Shown here: piece by piece, positions 50,188 to 61,156 of the stretch
Numbering within the stretch: position 1 is the first letter of the stretch
Layout of the letters: each line of letters opens with the position of its first letter
Assembly: GCF_004571065.1 (NCBI RefSeq)
Contig: NZ_SPQN01000004.1
Location: 1 to 64,000 of the forward strand
Direction of reading: 5' to 3'
Length of the DNA: 64,000 bases
DNA from: Geodermatophilus sp. DF01-2
Lineage (GTDB): Bacteria > Actinomycetota > Actinomycetes > Mycobacteriales > Geodermatophilaceae
The notes under the pieces: model-generated
What the model was told of the DNA's origin: nothing
The model's input: only the letters and a program-made list of their open reading frames with translations
Database searches by the model: none
Translations under genes and position numbers: made by a program

Positions 50188-50865
50188 GTGTCCGCCGACG
50201 GCCCGCCCGCCCTGTCCGTCGAGGCCGCCGGTCGGCCCCGAGGGCTGTTCGTCGCGTTCGAGGGCGGCGAGGGCGCGGGCAAGTCCACCCAGGTCCGGCT
50301 GCTCTGTGACTGGCTGGCGGCGCAAGGACGCCGGGCCCGGGCCACGTGCGAGCCGGGCGGCACCCCCGAGGGCGCCGCCGTCCGGGCCATCGTCCTCGAC
50401 CGGGCGCACACCGGCCTGGCCCCGCGCGCCGAGGCGCTGCTCTACGCCGCCGACCGCGCCCAGCACGCGCACGCCGTCCTGCGCCCGGCGCTGGAGGCCG
50501 GGGAGGTCGTGGTCACCGACCGCTACGTCGACAGCTCGCTGGCCTACCAGGGCGCCGGGCGCGCGATCGGTCTGGACGACGTCGCGGCGATCTCCCGCTG
50601 GGCCACCCAGGGGCTGCGGCCCGACCTCACGGTGCTGCTCGACCTGCCTCCGGAGACCGGCCTGGCCCGCGCCCGCGGACGGGCCGCCGCCGACCGGCTG
50701 GAGTCCGAGTCGATCGAGTTCCACCAGCGGGTCCGCGACACCTTCCGGGCGCTGGCCGCCGCCGCGCCCGAGCGCTACCTCGTCCTGGACGCCACCCGCT
50801 CCGTCGACGAGCTCGCCGCCGACGTCCGCGCCCGGGTCGGCACCCTGCTGGGGGAGCGGGCATGA
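50188..50865 (+). CDS. tmk: Thymidylate kinase
   Basis: Tmk phosphorylates dTMP. The P-loop is LFVAFEGGEGAGKSTQVRLL (about residues 19-38), the DRY motif VVTDRYVDSSLAYQGAGRAI and a LID region ARARGRAAADRLESESIEFH. The 225 residues include an N-terminal extension of about 16. It overlaps holB by 4 bp, an order conserved in actinobacteria (topA ... tmk-holB). Confidence 0.95.
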   Translation: MSADGPPALSVEAAGRPRGLFVAFEGGEGAGKSTQVRLLCDWLAAQGRRARATCEPGGTPEGAAVRAIVLDRAHTGLAPRAEALLYAADRAQHAHAVLRPALEAGEVVVTDRYVDSSLAYQGAGRAIGLDDVAAISRWATQGLRPDLTVLLDLPPETGLARARGRAAADRLESESIEFHQRVRDTFRALAAAAPERYLVLDATRSVDELAADVRARVGTLLGERA

Positions 50866-52022
50866 GCGGGGTCTGGGACCGGGTCATCGGCCAGCCGGCG
50901 GTCGTCGCCGAGCTACGGGCCGCGGTGGCCGACCCGGCCGCGATGACGCACGCCTGGCTGTTCACCGGCCCGCCCGGGTCGGGCCGGTCGGTCGCCGCCC
51001 GGGCCTTCGCCGCGGCGCTGCAGTGCCCGGACGGCGGCGACGGCACCTGCCACGCCTGCCGGACGGTGGTCGCCGGAACCCACGCCGACGTGCAGACCGT
51101 CGTCCCGGAGGGGCTGTCCATCGGCGTGGCCGAGGTGCGCGAGCTGGTGCGCATCGCCGGGCGGGCGCCGTCCCAGGGCCGCTGGCAGGTGGTCCTGGTC
51201 GAGGACGCCGACCGGATGACGGAGCAGGCCTCCAACACCGTGCTGAAAATGCTCGAGGAGCCGCCGGCGCGGACGGTGTTCCTGCTCTGCGCGCCCAGCC
51301 TGCACCCCGACGACGTGCCGGTCACGATCCGCTCGCGGTGCCGGGTGGTCGGCCTGCGCACTCCTCCGGTCGATGCGGTCGCCGACGTGCTGGTCGATCG
51401 CGACGGCATCGACCCGGCGCTGGCCGCCTGGTCGGCCGCGGCCGCCGGCGGTCACGTCGGCCGGGCCCGCCACCTGGCCCGTGACGAGGACGCCCGGATG
51501 GCCCGCAAGGCGGTGCTCGACATCCCGCTGTCACTGGTCTCGCTGGCCGCCTGCCTGAACGCTGCGGACGACCTGGTGGGTGCGGCGAAGGAGGAGTCCG
51601 ACCGGGCGTCGGCCGAGCTCGACGGCGCGGAGACCGAGGCGGTCAAGCAGAGCCTCGGCGTCGGCGCCCGCGGACCCGGTGTGGCCGCGGCCAGCCGCGG
51701 CGCCGGGCAGCTCAAGGAGCTGGAGAAGCGGCAGAAGTCCCGGGCCACCCGGCTGGGCCGCGACTCCCTGGACCGGGCCCTGGTCGACCTCGCCGCCCTG
51801 TACCGCGACGCGCTGGTCATCGCGGCGAGCGGGGGAGAGGCGCCGGCGCTGGCCCATCCCGACCGCCGCGCCGACGCGGAGGAGCTGGCCAGGCGGATCG
51901 GTCCGGAGGGGGCGCTGCGGCGGCTCGACGCCGTCCTGGCCTGCCGGACGGCGCTGGAGCAGAACGTGAAGCCGCAGGTCGCCGTCGAGGCGCTCACCGT
52001 CGCGCTGCGGCTCCCCGCCTGA
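50862..52022 (+). CDS. holB: DNA polymerase III subunit delta'
   Basis: The clamp-loader subunit delta'. It has the AAA+ N-terminus (WDRVIGQPAVVAELRAAVAD; P-loop FTGPPGSGRSVAARAFAAAL with Arg for Lys, as often in delta'), zinc-binding cysteines (ALQCPDGGDGTCHACRTVVA) and the SRC motif (TIRSRCRVVGLRT). The 386-residue length is usual for actinobacteria. ATG 50862 overlaps tmk. Confidence 0.95.
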   Translation: MSGVWDRVIGQPAVVAELRAAVADPAAMTHAWLFTGPPGSGRSVAARAFAAALQCPDGGDGTCHACRTVVAGTHADVQTVVPEGLSIGVAEVRELVRIAGRAPSQGRWQVVLVEDADRMTEQASNTVLKMLEEPPARTVFLLCAPSLHPDDVPVTIRSRCRVVGLRTPPVDAVADVLVDRDGIDPALAAWSAAAAGGHVGRARHLARDEDARMARKAVLDIPLSLVSLAACLNAADDLVGAAKEESDRASAELDGAETEAVKQSLGVGARGPGVAAASRGAGQLKELEKRQKSRATRLGRDSLDRALVDLAALYRDALVIAASGGEAPALAHPDRRADAEELARRIGPEGALRRLDAVLACRTALEQNVKPQVAVEALTVALRLPA

Positions 52023-52026
52023 GGAC

Positions 52027-52079
52027 GGACCCCGTCCTCCCCACCCCTGCGAGCTCGGGGCGGGCCCCTGGACGGGGCC
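52027..52079. terminator. Hairpin repeat (type 2) after holB
   Basis: GGACCCCGTCC (52027-52037) pairs with GGACGGGGCC (52070-52079) around CCCACCCCTGCGAGCTCGGG. A second, weaker hairpin (CTCCTGGC with GCCAAGGAG, about 52083-52119) follows. The copy starts five bases after the holB stop. It probably ends the tmk-holB transcript ahead of the tRNA. Confidence 0.7.
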
Positions 52080-52179
52080 GCCCTCCTGGCCCTCTCGCCC
52101 GCTCGGGGACGCCAAGGAGGGGGCCGGGGGCCTGCGCCTGGCAGGTGGAGCGGTCACGTAAGCTGACTGCCGCACGTTC

Positions 52180-52252
52180 GCCGCCTTAGCTCAGTCGGTA
52201 GAGCATCTCACTCGTAATGAGAAGGTCGTCGGTTCGATTCCGACAGGCGGCT
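52180..52252 (+). tRNA. tRNA-Thr (anticodon CGT)
   Basis: The cloverleaf is complete. The acceptor arm GCCGCCT pairs with AGGCGGC, and the discriminator base is T. The D arm is AGCTCAGTCGGTAGAGC. The anticodon arm TCTCA-CTCGTAA-TGAGA gives anticodon CGT, which reads ACG (Thr). The T arm is GTCGGTTCGATTCCGAC. CCA is not encoded. A hairpin (GCAGCGG 52260-52266 with CCGCTGC 52287-52293) follows and may end the transcript. Confidence 0.97.
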
Positions 52253-52336
52253 CGCATCCGCAGCGGTCGCGTCCAGCAGGACCGGGCCGCTGCGTCATCC
52301 GAGGACGCATGACCAGCGCCCGCCCGATCCAGCAGG

Positions 52337-53088
52337 ATGCCGCCCGTGGACAGAGTCCTGGCCAGCGCGGTCGCGCACCGCCGGCACCCCGTCGCCGCGC
52401 CCGTCTCCGACGACAGCCTCTTCCGGCTGATCTCCCGCCTGGTGCCGCCCGGCGGGAACCGCGTGCTCGACCTCGGCTGCGGCTCCGGCGCGTGGCTGCT
52501 CCGGCTGGTGGAGGAGCACCCCGGGCTCCGGGGTGTCGGTCTCGACACGTCCGCGCCGGCGCTGGCCGCGGCTCGGAGCGAGGCAGGGCGGCGCGGGCTC
52601 ACCGATCGGGTCGAGTTCGTCGGGGGCGACGCGGCGGCGTACGCGGGCAGGCCCTTCGACGTCGTCCTCTGCGTGGGCGCCACCCACGCCTTCGGCGGGC
52701 TCGCCGGGACGCTGCACGCCGTCCGCCGGCACCTGCGTCCCGGTGGCCGGGTGCCGCTCGGCGACGGCTTCTGGGAGACCGGTCCCACCCGGGGGCGCTG
52801 GCCGGACTGGGTGCGGAGCCGGGAGAGCTGCCCGACCTCGCCGGCCTGCTGGCGGTGGTGGCGGCCGCGGGCTTCGAGCCCGGCTACGGGCACCTGAGCA
52901 CGACCGCCGAATGGGACGAGTACGAGTGGTGCTGGACCGGCGCGCTCACCGGATGGGCGCTGACCGAGGCACGGGACGACGACCGGGCGGCCGCTCTGGA
53001 GCTGGCCCGCACCCACCGCCGCCAGTGGCTGAAGGGCTATCGCGGCCAGCTCGGCTTCCTCACCGTCGTCCTGCACGACCTGCGCTGA
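52337..53088 (+). pseudogene. SAM-dependent methyltransferase, frameshifted at a G run
   Basis: The first frame has a class I methyltransferase N-terminus (NRVLDLGCGSGAWLLRLVEE, then FDVVLCVGATHAFGGLAGTL and GGRVPLGDGFWE). After a G5 run (52791-52795) it becomes nonsense. The rest (ELPDLAGLLAVVAAAGFEPG, then HLSTTAEWDEYEWCWTGALT) continues in the -1 frame to 53088. One extra G would join them into a protein of about 250 residues. The start may be ATG 52337 or GTG 52349. It is real decay or a homopolymer undercall. Confidence 0.75.
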
Positions 53089-53090
53089 AC

Positions 53091-53135
53091 ACGCCGACGG
53101 CGGTGTACCCGCGCAGGGTGCACCGCCGTCGGCGT
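53091..53135. terminator. Long perfect hairpin after the methyltransferase gene
   Basis: ACGCCGACGGCGGTG (53091-53105) pairs perfectly over 15 bp with CACCGCCGTCGGCGT (53121-53135). It begins three bases past the stop codon. It is a strong terminator candidate without a U-tract. Confidence 0.75.
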
Positions 53136-53174
53136 CCGTCGTGCGCTCGGCGGCCGCTCGGTGAGGGGCCAGGC

Positions 53175-53234
53175 GGCCACCCTTCCCCCCGCGCCGAGCG
53201 TGCGAGGCGTGGGGGGAAGGGTGGTCCTTCTTCA
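53175..53234. terminator. Hairpin repeat (type 2) carrying the ppa stop codon
   Basis: GGCCACCCTTCCCCCC (53175-53190) pairs with GGGGGGAAGGGTGGTCC (53211-53227), the longest arms of the family, around CGCCGAGCGTGCGAGGCG. On the minus strand the edge CTGAAGAAGGACC holds the TGA of ppa. Confidence 0.8.
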
Positions 53235-53726
53235 GTGGTGCGGTTCGGCCTCCTCGGCCCGCTGGAGGGAGGCGTTGATCTCCGCCTCGGCCTCCGTGCG
53301 GCCGACCCATTCGGCGCCCTCGACCGACTTGCCCGGCTCGAGGTCCTTGTAGGTCTCGAAGAAGTGCTGGATCTCCAGGCGGTCGAACTCCGAGACGTCG
53401 CCGATGTCGGTCAGGTGGGCCATCCGCGGGTCGGTCGCCGGCACGCAGAGGACCTTGTCGTCACCGCCCTTCTCGTCGGTCATGCGGAACATGCCGATGG
53501 CGCGGCAGGTGATGAGGCAGCCGGGGAAGGTCGGCTCCTCGAGGAGGACCAGGGCGTCGAGCGGATCGTCGTCCTGGCCGAGGGTGTTCTCGATGTACCC
53601 GTAGTCGGCCGGGTAGCGGGTGGAGGTGAAGAGCATCCGGTCCAGGCGGATGCGTCCGGTGGTGTGGTCCAGCTCGTACTTGTTCCGCTGGCCCTTCGGG
53701 ATTTCGATCGTCACGTCGAACTGCAC
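53232..53726 (-). CDS. ppa: Soluble inorganic pyrophosphatase
   Basis: Family I pyrophosphatase of 164 residues. The family signature [20 protein letters not shown] (about residues 52-71) contains the metal-binding Asp residues, with [13 protein letters not shown] before it and [16 protein letters not shown] after. It is cytosolic and clears PPi from biosynthesis. It is divergent from dacB, the usual actinobacterial order. Confidence 0.97.
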   Translation of the reverse strand: MQFDVTIEIPKGQRNKYELDHTTGRIRLDRMLFTSTRYPADYGYIENTLGQDDDPLDALVLLEEPTFPGCLITCRAIGMFRMTDEKGGDDKVLCVPATDPRMAHLTDIGDVSEFDRLEIQHFFETYKDLEPGKSVEGAEWVGRTEAEAEINASLQRAEEAEPHH

Positions 53727-53789
53727 GGGACGTAGTGTGGCGGATCGGACTCCGGGCGCCTGCCGGAGGTCGTTCCGGGGGAGGGCACC

Positions 53790-55199
53790 ATCGCGTCCAG
53801 TGGGTCGACGGTCGTCACGCCGAGGTACTCACGGTTCCGTCGCCGGCTCCTGTCGGGGACCGTCGCGCTGCTGCTCGTGGTGGCCGCCGGCGTCTGGTTC
53901 GTCGTGGCGCCGGGCACGGACGACGCCGCTCCGGAGGTCGCCGCCGCGGAGGCCCGCCTGCCCGACGTGGAGGCGGCCGGGCCGGTGCTGGCGGCGCTGT
54001 CGTCGGAGGCGCCCGCCCCGGACCCCGGCGTGCTCGCCGACGGGCTCGCCCCGCTGCTGGCCGCCCCGGCCCTGGGGTCCGGCGTCGAAGCCCGGGTCGT
54101 CGACGTCGCCTCCGGTGAGGTGCTGCTCGACCAGGGGTCCGACGACCCGTCGACGCCGGCCTCGACCGCCAAGCTGCTCACCGCCGTCGCGGCCCTGACC
54201 ACCCTCGGTCCCGACGCCACCCTCGAGACGAGGGTCGTCGCCGGCGCCACGCCCGGCGAGGTGGTGCTCGTCGGCGGTGGCGACCCGACCCTGTCGCGGA
54301 CCGTTCCCTCGCTGACCTACCCGGGGGCACCCACCGTGGCCGACCTCGCCGCCCAGGTGCGCAGCAGCCTGCCGGTGGGCACCGAGGTCACCCGCGTCGT
54401 CGTCGACGACTCGTTGTTCGAGGGCCCGCGCACCGCGCCCGGCTGGGGGCCGGGCGACGCGCCGTCCACCTACGCGGCGCCGATCACCGCGGCGGCGGTC
54501 GACGGCGCCCGGGTGCGCCCCGGCGAGCTGCCCCGCAGCGGCCAGCCCGGGATCGACGCCGGCACCGCACTGGCCGTCGCGCTCGGCGTCCCCGACGCGC
54601 CCGTCGCCCTGGGCGAGGCGCCGGAGGGTGCGGAGACCCTCGGCACGGTCGAGTCGGCGCCGGTCGCCCGGCTGGTCGAGCAGACCCTGTCCCAGTCGGA
54701 CAACGTGCTGGCCGAGGCGCTGGCCCGCCACGTGGCCCTCGCCGCCGACCTGCCCGCCTCCTTCGCGGGGGCCGCGCAGGCGGTGGCCGAGGCGCTGGAG
54801 GGCGCCGGCCTCGACGTCACCGGGGTGTCCTTGTCCGACGGCAGCGGACTGTCGGCCGACGACCGCGTGCCGGTCTCGCTGCTCACCGAGCTGCTCACCG
54901 GTGCCGCCGACGGCTCGCTGCCCGGAGCCTCGGCCGTCCTCTCCGGCCTCCCCGTCGCCGGCTACGACGGCACGCTGGCCGACCGCGGCGACGAGGACCC
55001 GCAGACCGCGCCGGGCGCGGTCCGCGCCAAGACCGGCACCCTCCTGGGGGTGCACGGCCTGGCCGGCACCGTCGTCACCGCCGACGGTCGGCTGCTGAGC
55101 TTCGCCGTGGTCGCCGACGGCGCACCCGCCAACGGGTTGGCGGCCGAGGAGGCGCTGGACGACGTCGCCGCGGCGCTGGCCGCCTGCGGCTGCAGGTGA
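53790..55199 (+). CDS. dacB: D-alanyl-D-alanine carboxypeptidase (PBP4 family), non-canonical start
   Basis: A class C penicillin-binding protein that trims peptidoglycan outside the membrane. The SxxK motif is [20 protein letters not shown], SxN is [15 protein letters not shown] and KTG is [16 protein letters not shown]. The membrane anchor is [20 protein letters not shown]. The only in-frame GTG (53877) lies in the middle of this anchor, and no ATG, GTG or TTG exists upstream before the stop at 53733. I place the start at ATC 53790, which has GGGGGAGGG six bases upstream (469 aa). A base error in the start is the alternative. Confidence 0.85.
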   Translation: MASSGSTVVTPRYSRFRRRLLSGTVALLLVVAAGVWFVVAPGTDDAAPEVAAAEARLPDVEAAGPVLAALSSEAPAPDPGVLADGLAPLLAAPALGSGVEARVVDVASGEVLLDQGSDDPSTPASTAKLLTAVAALTTLGPDATLETRVVAGATPGEVVLVGGGDPTLSRTVPSLTYPGAPTVADLAAQVRSSLPVGTEVTRVVVDDSLFEGPRTAPGWGPGDAPSTYAAPITAAAVDGARVRPGELPRSGQPGIDAGTALAVALGVPDAPVALGEAPEGAETLGTVESAPVARLVEQTLSQSDNVLAEALARHVALAADLPASFAGAAQAVAEALEGAGLDVTGVSLSDGSGLSADDRVPVSLLTELLTGAADGSLPGASAVLSGLPVAGYDGTLADRGDEDPQTAPGAVRAKTGTLLGVHGLAGTVVTADGRLLSFAVVADGAPANGLAAEEALDDVAAALAACGCR

Positions 55200-55210
55200 C
55201 CGCCTGGAAC

Positions 55211-55266
55211 GGCCGCCCTTCAGGGGCCCGCGCCGAGCGTGCGAGGCGTGGGGGGAAGGGCGGTCC
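55211..55266. terminator. Hairpin repeat (type 2) between dacB and the metalloprotease
   Basis: GGCCGCCCTTC (55211-55221) pairs with GAAGGGCGGTCC (55255-55266) around CGCCGAGCGTGCGAGGCG. Unlike most copies, it lies between genes reading the same way. If it terminates transcription, the downstream gene needs its own promoter in the 18 bases left, or the hairpin lets some transcripts through. Confidence 0.72.
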
Positions 55267-55284
55267 TTCGTCTACCGTGAGGCG

Positions 55285-56370
55285 ATGAGCAGCCCCGCAC
55301 GGATGGTCGACTGGGACCTCGCCGGACGCACCGCCCGCCGCCTGGTCGGGCCCGGTCCGGAGACGACGCGCGAGGAGGCCGCCGCCGTCGTCCGGGAACT
55401 GCACGCGGCCGCCGCGGCCGCCGTCGCGCACGTCGAGGGGCTCACCGGGCTCACGCCGGTGCCCGGCGGGCCGGCGCCGGAGGTCGCCGTCGTCGACCGG
55501 CCTGGTTGGGTCGACGCCAACACCGCCGGGATGGCTGCCCTCCTCGACCCGCTCGTCGACGCACTGGCCGCCCGGCAGGACTCCCGCCCGGGTCCGCTCG
55601 CCACCGCCATCGGCTCCCGCGCCACCGGTGTGCAGGCCGGCGGCGTGCTGGCGTTCCTCTCCTCCCGCGTGCTCGGCCAGTACGAGGTGTTCGGCACCGG
55701 CGGCCGGCTGCTGCTGGTGGCGCCGAACATCGTCGACGCCGAGCGTCGGATGGGCGTCGACCCCAGCGACTTCCGGCTCTGGGTCTGCCTGCACGAGGTC
55801 ACCCACCAGCTGCAGTTCACCGCCGTGCCCTGGCTCAAGGACCACCTCGAGGCCCAGATCACCGAGTTCGTCGACGCCACCGATCTCGACCCCGACGTGC
55901 TCCGGGACCGGCTGCGCGACGTCCTGCGCGGCGTCGCCGACGCGGTCCGCGGCGCCGACGGCGGCGACGACGCCGGGCTGATGGCGCTGGTCCAGGACCC
56001 CGCGCAGCGCGCCGTCCTCGACCGGGTGACCGCCGTGATGAGCCTGGTCGAGGGGCACGCCGAGTACGTCATGGACGGCGTCGGCCCGGACGTCGTCCCC
56101 TCGGTGAAGACGCTGCGCAAGCGGTTCGCCCAGCGCCGCAAGGGCCGCGGCCCCCTCGACCGGGTGCTGCGCCGGCTGCTGGGCCTGGAGCAGAAGATGA
56201 AGCAGTACGCCGACGGACGGCACTTCGTCGGCGGGGTCGTCGAGCGGGTCGGCATGGAGGGCTTCAACCGGGTGTGGTCGGGCCCCGAGACGCTGCCGCG
56301 GATCGAGGAGCTCACCGACCCGGCCCGCTGGGTCGAGCGGGTGCACGGCCGCCCCGCCATCCCGGCCTGA
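55285..56370 (+). CDS. Zinc-dependent metalloprotease (DUF2342)
   Basis: The 361-residue actinobacterial protein has the zinc motif [20 protein letters not shown] (HExxH at about residues 171-175) and a downstream Glu in [15 protein letters not shown]. Related proteins are annotated as coenzyme F420-associated or zinc-dependent metalloproteases; the substrate is unknown. It has no signal peptide. The position between dacB and tilS is conserved in actinobacteria. Confidence 0.85.
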   Translation: MSSPARMVDWDLAGRTARRLVGPGPETTREEAAAVVRELHAAAAAAVAHVEGLTGLTPVPGGPAPEVAVVDRPGWVDANTAGMAALLDPLVDALAARQDSRPGPLATAIGSRATGVQAGGVLAFLSSRVLGQYEVFGTGGRLLLVAPNIVDAERRMGVDPSDFRLWVCLHEVTHQLQFTAVPWLKDHLEAQITEFVDATDLDPDVLRDRLRDVLRGVADAVRGADGGDDAGLMALVQDPAQRAVLDRVTAVMSLVEGHAEYVMDGVGPDVVPSVKTLRKRFAQRRKGRGPLDRVLRRLLGLEQKMKQYADGRHFVGGVVERVGMEGFNRVWSGPETLPRIEELTDPARWVERVHGRPAIPA

Positions 56371-56390
56371 CCGGGCGGGCCGGGGACGGC

Positions 56391-57416
56391 ATGGCCGGCC
56401 CGCCGCGGGCCGTCGCGGTCCTCCGGCACGCGGTGCGCGGCGGGCTGCGGGCGAGCGACCGGCCGGTCCTCGCCGCGTGCAGCGGGGGAGCGGACTCCGT
56501 CGCACTGGCCGCCGCGCTGGCGTTCGAGGCGGCCTCCGCCGGCGTCCGGGTCGCGGGGATCACCGTCGACCACGGGCTGCAGCCCGGGTCCGCGGAGCGG
56601 GCCGAGCGCACCGCGGACCTGCTCCGCGGGCTCGGGCTCGACCCGGTCCTCGTCCGCCGGGTGGCGGTCGGTGCCGACGGCGGCCCGGAGGGCGCCGCCC
56701 GGGCAGCCCGCCACTCCGCCCTGGCGGCTGCGGCGGTGCAGCTCGACGCCCGGGTCGCCCTCGCGCACACCCTCGACGACCAGGCCGAGACGGTGCTCCT
56801 GGGGCTCGGCCGCGGCTCGGGTCCGCGCTCGGTCGCCGGCATGGTGGCCGAGCGGACGGCGGGCGGGGTTCCCTGGTGGCGGCCACTGCTCGGCGTCCGC
56901 CGGGCCACCACCCGCCAGGCGTGTGCCGACCAGGGGTTGCCGGTGTGGGACGACCCCTGGAACAGCGACCCCGCCTACACGCGCGCCCGGCTGCGCGGCG
57001 AGGTGCTGCCGCTGATGGAGGAGGTGCTCGGCGGGGGCGTGGCAGCCGCCCTCGCCCGGACCGCCGACCTGCTCCGGGAGGACCTCGACGCCCTCGACGC
57101 GCTCGCCGCGGCCGAGCTGGGCCGGTTGGCCGGAGCGGACGGCCTGCCGGCCCGGGAGTTGACCGCGCTGCCGGCCGCGGTCCGCCGCCGCGTGCTGCGT
57201 GCCTGGCTGCACGGGGCCGGCGTCCCGGACCTGCAGGCGGTGCACCTGGCCGCCGTCGACGCGCTGCTGACCAGGTGGCGCGGGCAGGGCCGGGTGGACC
57301 TACCCGGCGGTGCGGGGGCCCTCCGGACGTCTGGCAGGCTGATGCTGTCGCCCCCGGAAGCACGGGGCCCCCGTCCCGGGAACGCACCCGACACCCGCGA
57401 GGAGTCCAGCCCGTGA
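56391..57416 (+). CDS. tilS: tRNA(Ile)-lysidine synthase
   Basis: TilS converts the wobble C of tRNA-Ile(CAU) to lysidine. The PP-loop is [20 protein letters not shown] (about residues 25-44). [40 protein letters not shown] and [20 protein letters not shown] are typical. The 341 residues match the short actinobacterial form. GTG of hpt overlaps its stop. Confidence 0.95.
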   Translation: MAGPPRAVAVLRHAVRGGLRASDRPVLAACSGGADSVALAAALAFEAASAGVRVAGITVDHGLQPGSAERAERTADLLRGLGLDPVLVRRVAVGADGGPEGAARAARHSALAAAAVQLDARVALAHTLDDQAETVLLGLGRGSGPRSVAGMVAERTAGGVPWWRPLLGVRRATTRQACADQGLPVWDDPWNSDPAYTRARLRGEVLPLMEEVLGGGVAAALARTADLLREDLDALDALAAAELGRLAGADGLPARELTALPAAVRRRVLRAWLHGAGVPDLQAVHLAAVDALLTRWRGQGRVDLPGGAGALRTSGRLMLSPPEARGPRPGNAPDTREESSP

Positions 57417-57997
57417 GCGAGTCCGCCAGCGCTCCAGCAGAGCTCGGCAACGACCACGGCTACGGCCCGGACATCGACCACGTGCTGCTCACGGAGGAGC
57501 AGATCCAGGCGAAGATCGCCGAGCTGGCCGAGGAGGTCGCCGCGGACTACGCGGAGCGCGAGGTGCTGCTGGTCGGCGTCCTCAAGGGCGCCGTCCTGTT
57601 CATGAGCGACTTCGCCCGGGCCCTCCGGCTGCCCACCCAGATGGAGTTCATGGCCGTCTCGTCCTACGGCTCGGCCACCAGTTCCTCCGGTGTCGTGCGC
57701 ATCCTCAAGGACCTCGACCGGGACATCAGCGACCGCCACGTGCTGGTGATCGAGGACATCATCGACTCCGGGTTGACCCTCTCCTGGTTGCTCAAGAACC
57801 TCGGCGGCCGCCGCCCGGCCTCCCTCGAGGTCTGCGCGCTGCTGCGCAAGCCCGACGCGGTGAAGGTCGACGTGCCGGTCCGCTACATCGGCTTCGACAT
57901 CCCCAACGAGTTCGTCGTCGGCTACGGGCTGGACTACGCCGAGCGGTACCGCGACCTGCCCTACATCGCGACGCTGCGACCGGAGGTGTATGCCTGA
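57413..57997 (+). CDS. hpt: Hypoxanthine phosphoribosyltransferase
   Basis: Hpt salvages hypoxanthine and guanine using PRPP. The PRPP loop is [20 protein letters not shown] (about residues 105-124). [20 protein letters not shown] and [18 protein letters not shown] are family blocks. GTG 57413 overlaps tilS and has GAGGAG upstream. 194 residues. It is followed by the 314-bp hpt-ftsH gap. Confidence 0.96.
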   Translation: MSESASAPAELGNDHGYGPDIDHVLLTEEQIQAKIAELAEEVAADYAEREVLLVGVLKGAVLFMSDFARALRLPTQMEFMAVSSYGSATSSSGVVRILKDLDRDISDRHVLVIEDIIDSGLTLSWLLKNLGGRRPASLEVCALLRKPDAVKVDVPVRYIGFDIPNEFVVGYGLDYAERYRDLPYIATLRPEVYA

Positions 57998-58031
57998 CGT
58001 CCCCTCGGGTGAGCCGCCTTGCTAGGCGTCC

Positions 58032-58129
58032 TGAGGAGCGGGGCCCGGAGGGTCCCCGAGTAAGGACGGAACCGGCTCCGCGCACGTCGGGGACGGCACC
58101 TGGTGGCGGTGTCGCCCGGTAGGGCGACA
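58032..58129 (+). repeat. Type 3 repeat between hpt and ftsH
   Basis: GAGGAGCGGGGCCCGGAGGG then GGGGACGGCACCTGGTGGCG and the end hairpin TGTCGCCCGGTAGGGCGACA (58110-58129). It is the closest relative of the cobL-cobM copy. The remaining 180 bp to ftsH hold its promoter region (no convincing -35/-10 pair) and a possible GGAGGG ribosome site well upstream. Confidence 0.85.
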
Positions 58130-58311
58130 GGAGGCATTGCCAGCCCGTGCCCGGCTGATGCACAGCTGTCGTACAGGCACGCCGGTGTACCGTCGATCGC
58201 AACGACGCTGCACCGTAGCGCCAGGGTGCCCCCGGGCCGCAGGAAGCGTCCCCCGGACGATCAGGAGGGTGGACGGGACAGGCCGGAGCACCGGCCGCCC
58301 GGCATCGGTGT

Positions 58312-60296
<1,985 letters not shown>

Positions 60297-60300
<4 letters not shown>

Positions 60301-60917
60301 GTGAGATCCCGGCCGGAGCGGACGACCAGCTGCTGAGCCGGCCGCGTCGGGAGGTCGACCAGGCGCGTGCGGCGGCCGCCGTCCGTGAGCTGCTGCTCGC
60401 GATCGGCGAGGACCCGGACCGTCCCGGCCTGCAGGACACACCGGAGCGGGTGGCCCGCGCGTACGCCGAGACGTTCGCGGGGCTGTGGCAGGACCCCTCG
60501 GACATCCTTGCGACCACGTTCGACGAGGACCACGACGAGATGGTCCTGGTGAAGGACATCCCGATGTACTCGACCTGCGAGCACCACCTGGTGCCCTTCC
60601 ACGGGGTCGCGCACGTCGGCTACATCCCCGGCGAGGACGGGAAGGTCACCGGGCTGTCCAAGCTGGCCCGGTTGGTCGAGGTCTACGCCCGCCGCCCGCA
60701 GGTCCAGGAGCGGATGACCAGCCAGATCGCCGACGCGCTGGCCGACGTCCTCAAACCCCGCGGCGTGCTCGTGGTCATCGAGGCGGAGCACCTGTGCATG
60801 GCGATGCGCGGCATCCGCAAGCCCGGCTCGACGACGGTCACCTCGGCCGTGCGCGGCATCTTCCGGGACAACCCGGCGACCCGTAGCGAGGCGATGAGCC
60901 TCGTGTTGCGAAGGTGA
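60297..60917 (+). CDS. folE: GTP cyclohydrolase I
   Basis: FolE makes 7,8-dihydroneopterin triphosphate from GTP, the first folate step. Zinc and substrate residues are in [20 protein letters not shown] (about residues 91-110) and [20 protein letters not shown]. The 206 residues are normal. GTG 60297 overlaps ftsH. The stop codon overlaps a 4-codon GTG frame that leads into the tandem leader repeats before folP. Confidence 0.97.
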
Positions 60918-61144
60918 CGGGCGAGTGAGCATCGCAGCGAGGAACGAGCGAGGAGCGGAGCGAGCCCGGAACCGAGCCATGGACGTTGCGAAGGTGACGG
61001 GCGAGTGAGCATCGCAGCGAGGAACGAGCGAGGAGCGGAGCGAGCTCGGAACCGAGCCATGGACGTTGCGAAGGTGACGGGCGAGTGAGCATCGCAGCGA
61101 GGAACGAGCGAGGAGCGGAGCGAGCTCGGAACCGAGTCATGGGC
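60905..61144 (+). repeat. Three tandem 80-bp repeats between folE and folP
   Basis: The unit runs from GTTGCGAAGGTGACGGGCGA through GTGAGCATCGCAGCGAGGAA to CGAGCCATGGAC. The period is exactly 80 bp (60905, 60985, 61065). The first unit starts inside folE, using its last codons, so the array arose by duplication that included the folE tail. Copies differ at only a few bases (CCCGG/CTCGG, GCCATGGA/GTCATGGG), indicating recent amplification. Confidence 0.95.
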
Positions 61145-61156
61145 CCGGGCCGGTGA
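60925..61156 (+). CDS. Three overlapping leader mini-ORFs before folP (type 1)
   Basis: GTG 60925 opens a 27-residue frame (MSIAARNERGAERARNR, AMDVAKVTGE), stop at 61006-61008. GTG 61005 overlaps that stop and opens an identical peptide ending 61088. GTG 61085 overlaps it and opens a 23-residue peptide whose TGA overlaps the folP GTG (61153). The chain begins with a 4-residue frame (MTGE) whose GTG overlaps the folE stop. Each link is a GTGA. Ribosomes could thus step from folE to folP through the whole array. Confidence 0.5.

Noticed and set aside
52186-52250. Protein frames running through the tRNA-Thr gene
   Set aside because: The tRNA cloverleaf is complete and accounts for the sequence.
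53877-53879. GTG 53877 as the dacB start
   Set aside because: It falls in the middle of the membrane anchor and has no ribosome site; the basic residues before the helix would be lost.
60905-61144. Tandem 80-bp array as a CRISPR
   Set aside because: Units are contiguous with no unique spacers and no cas genes.
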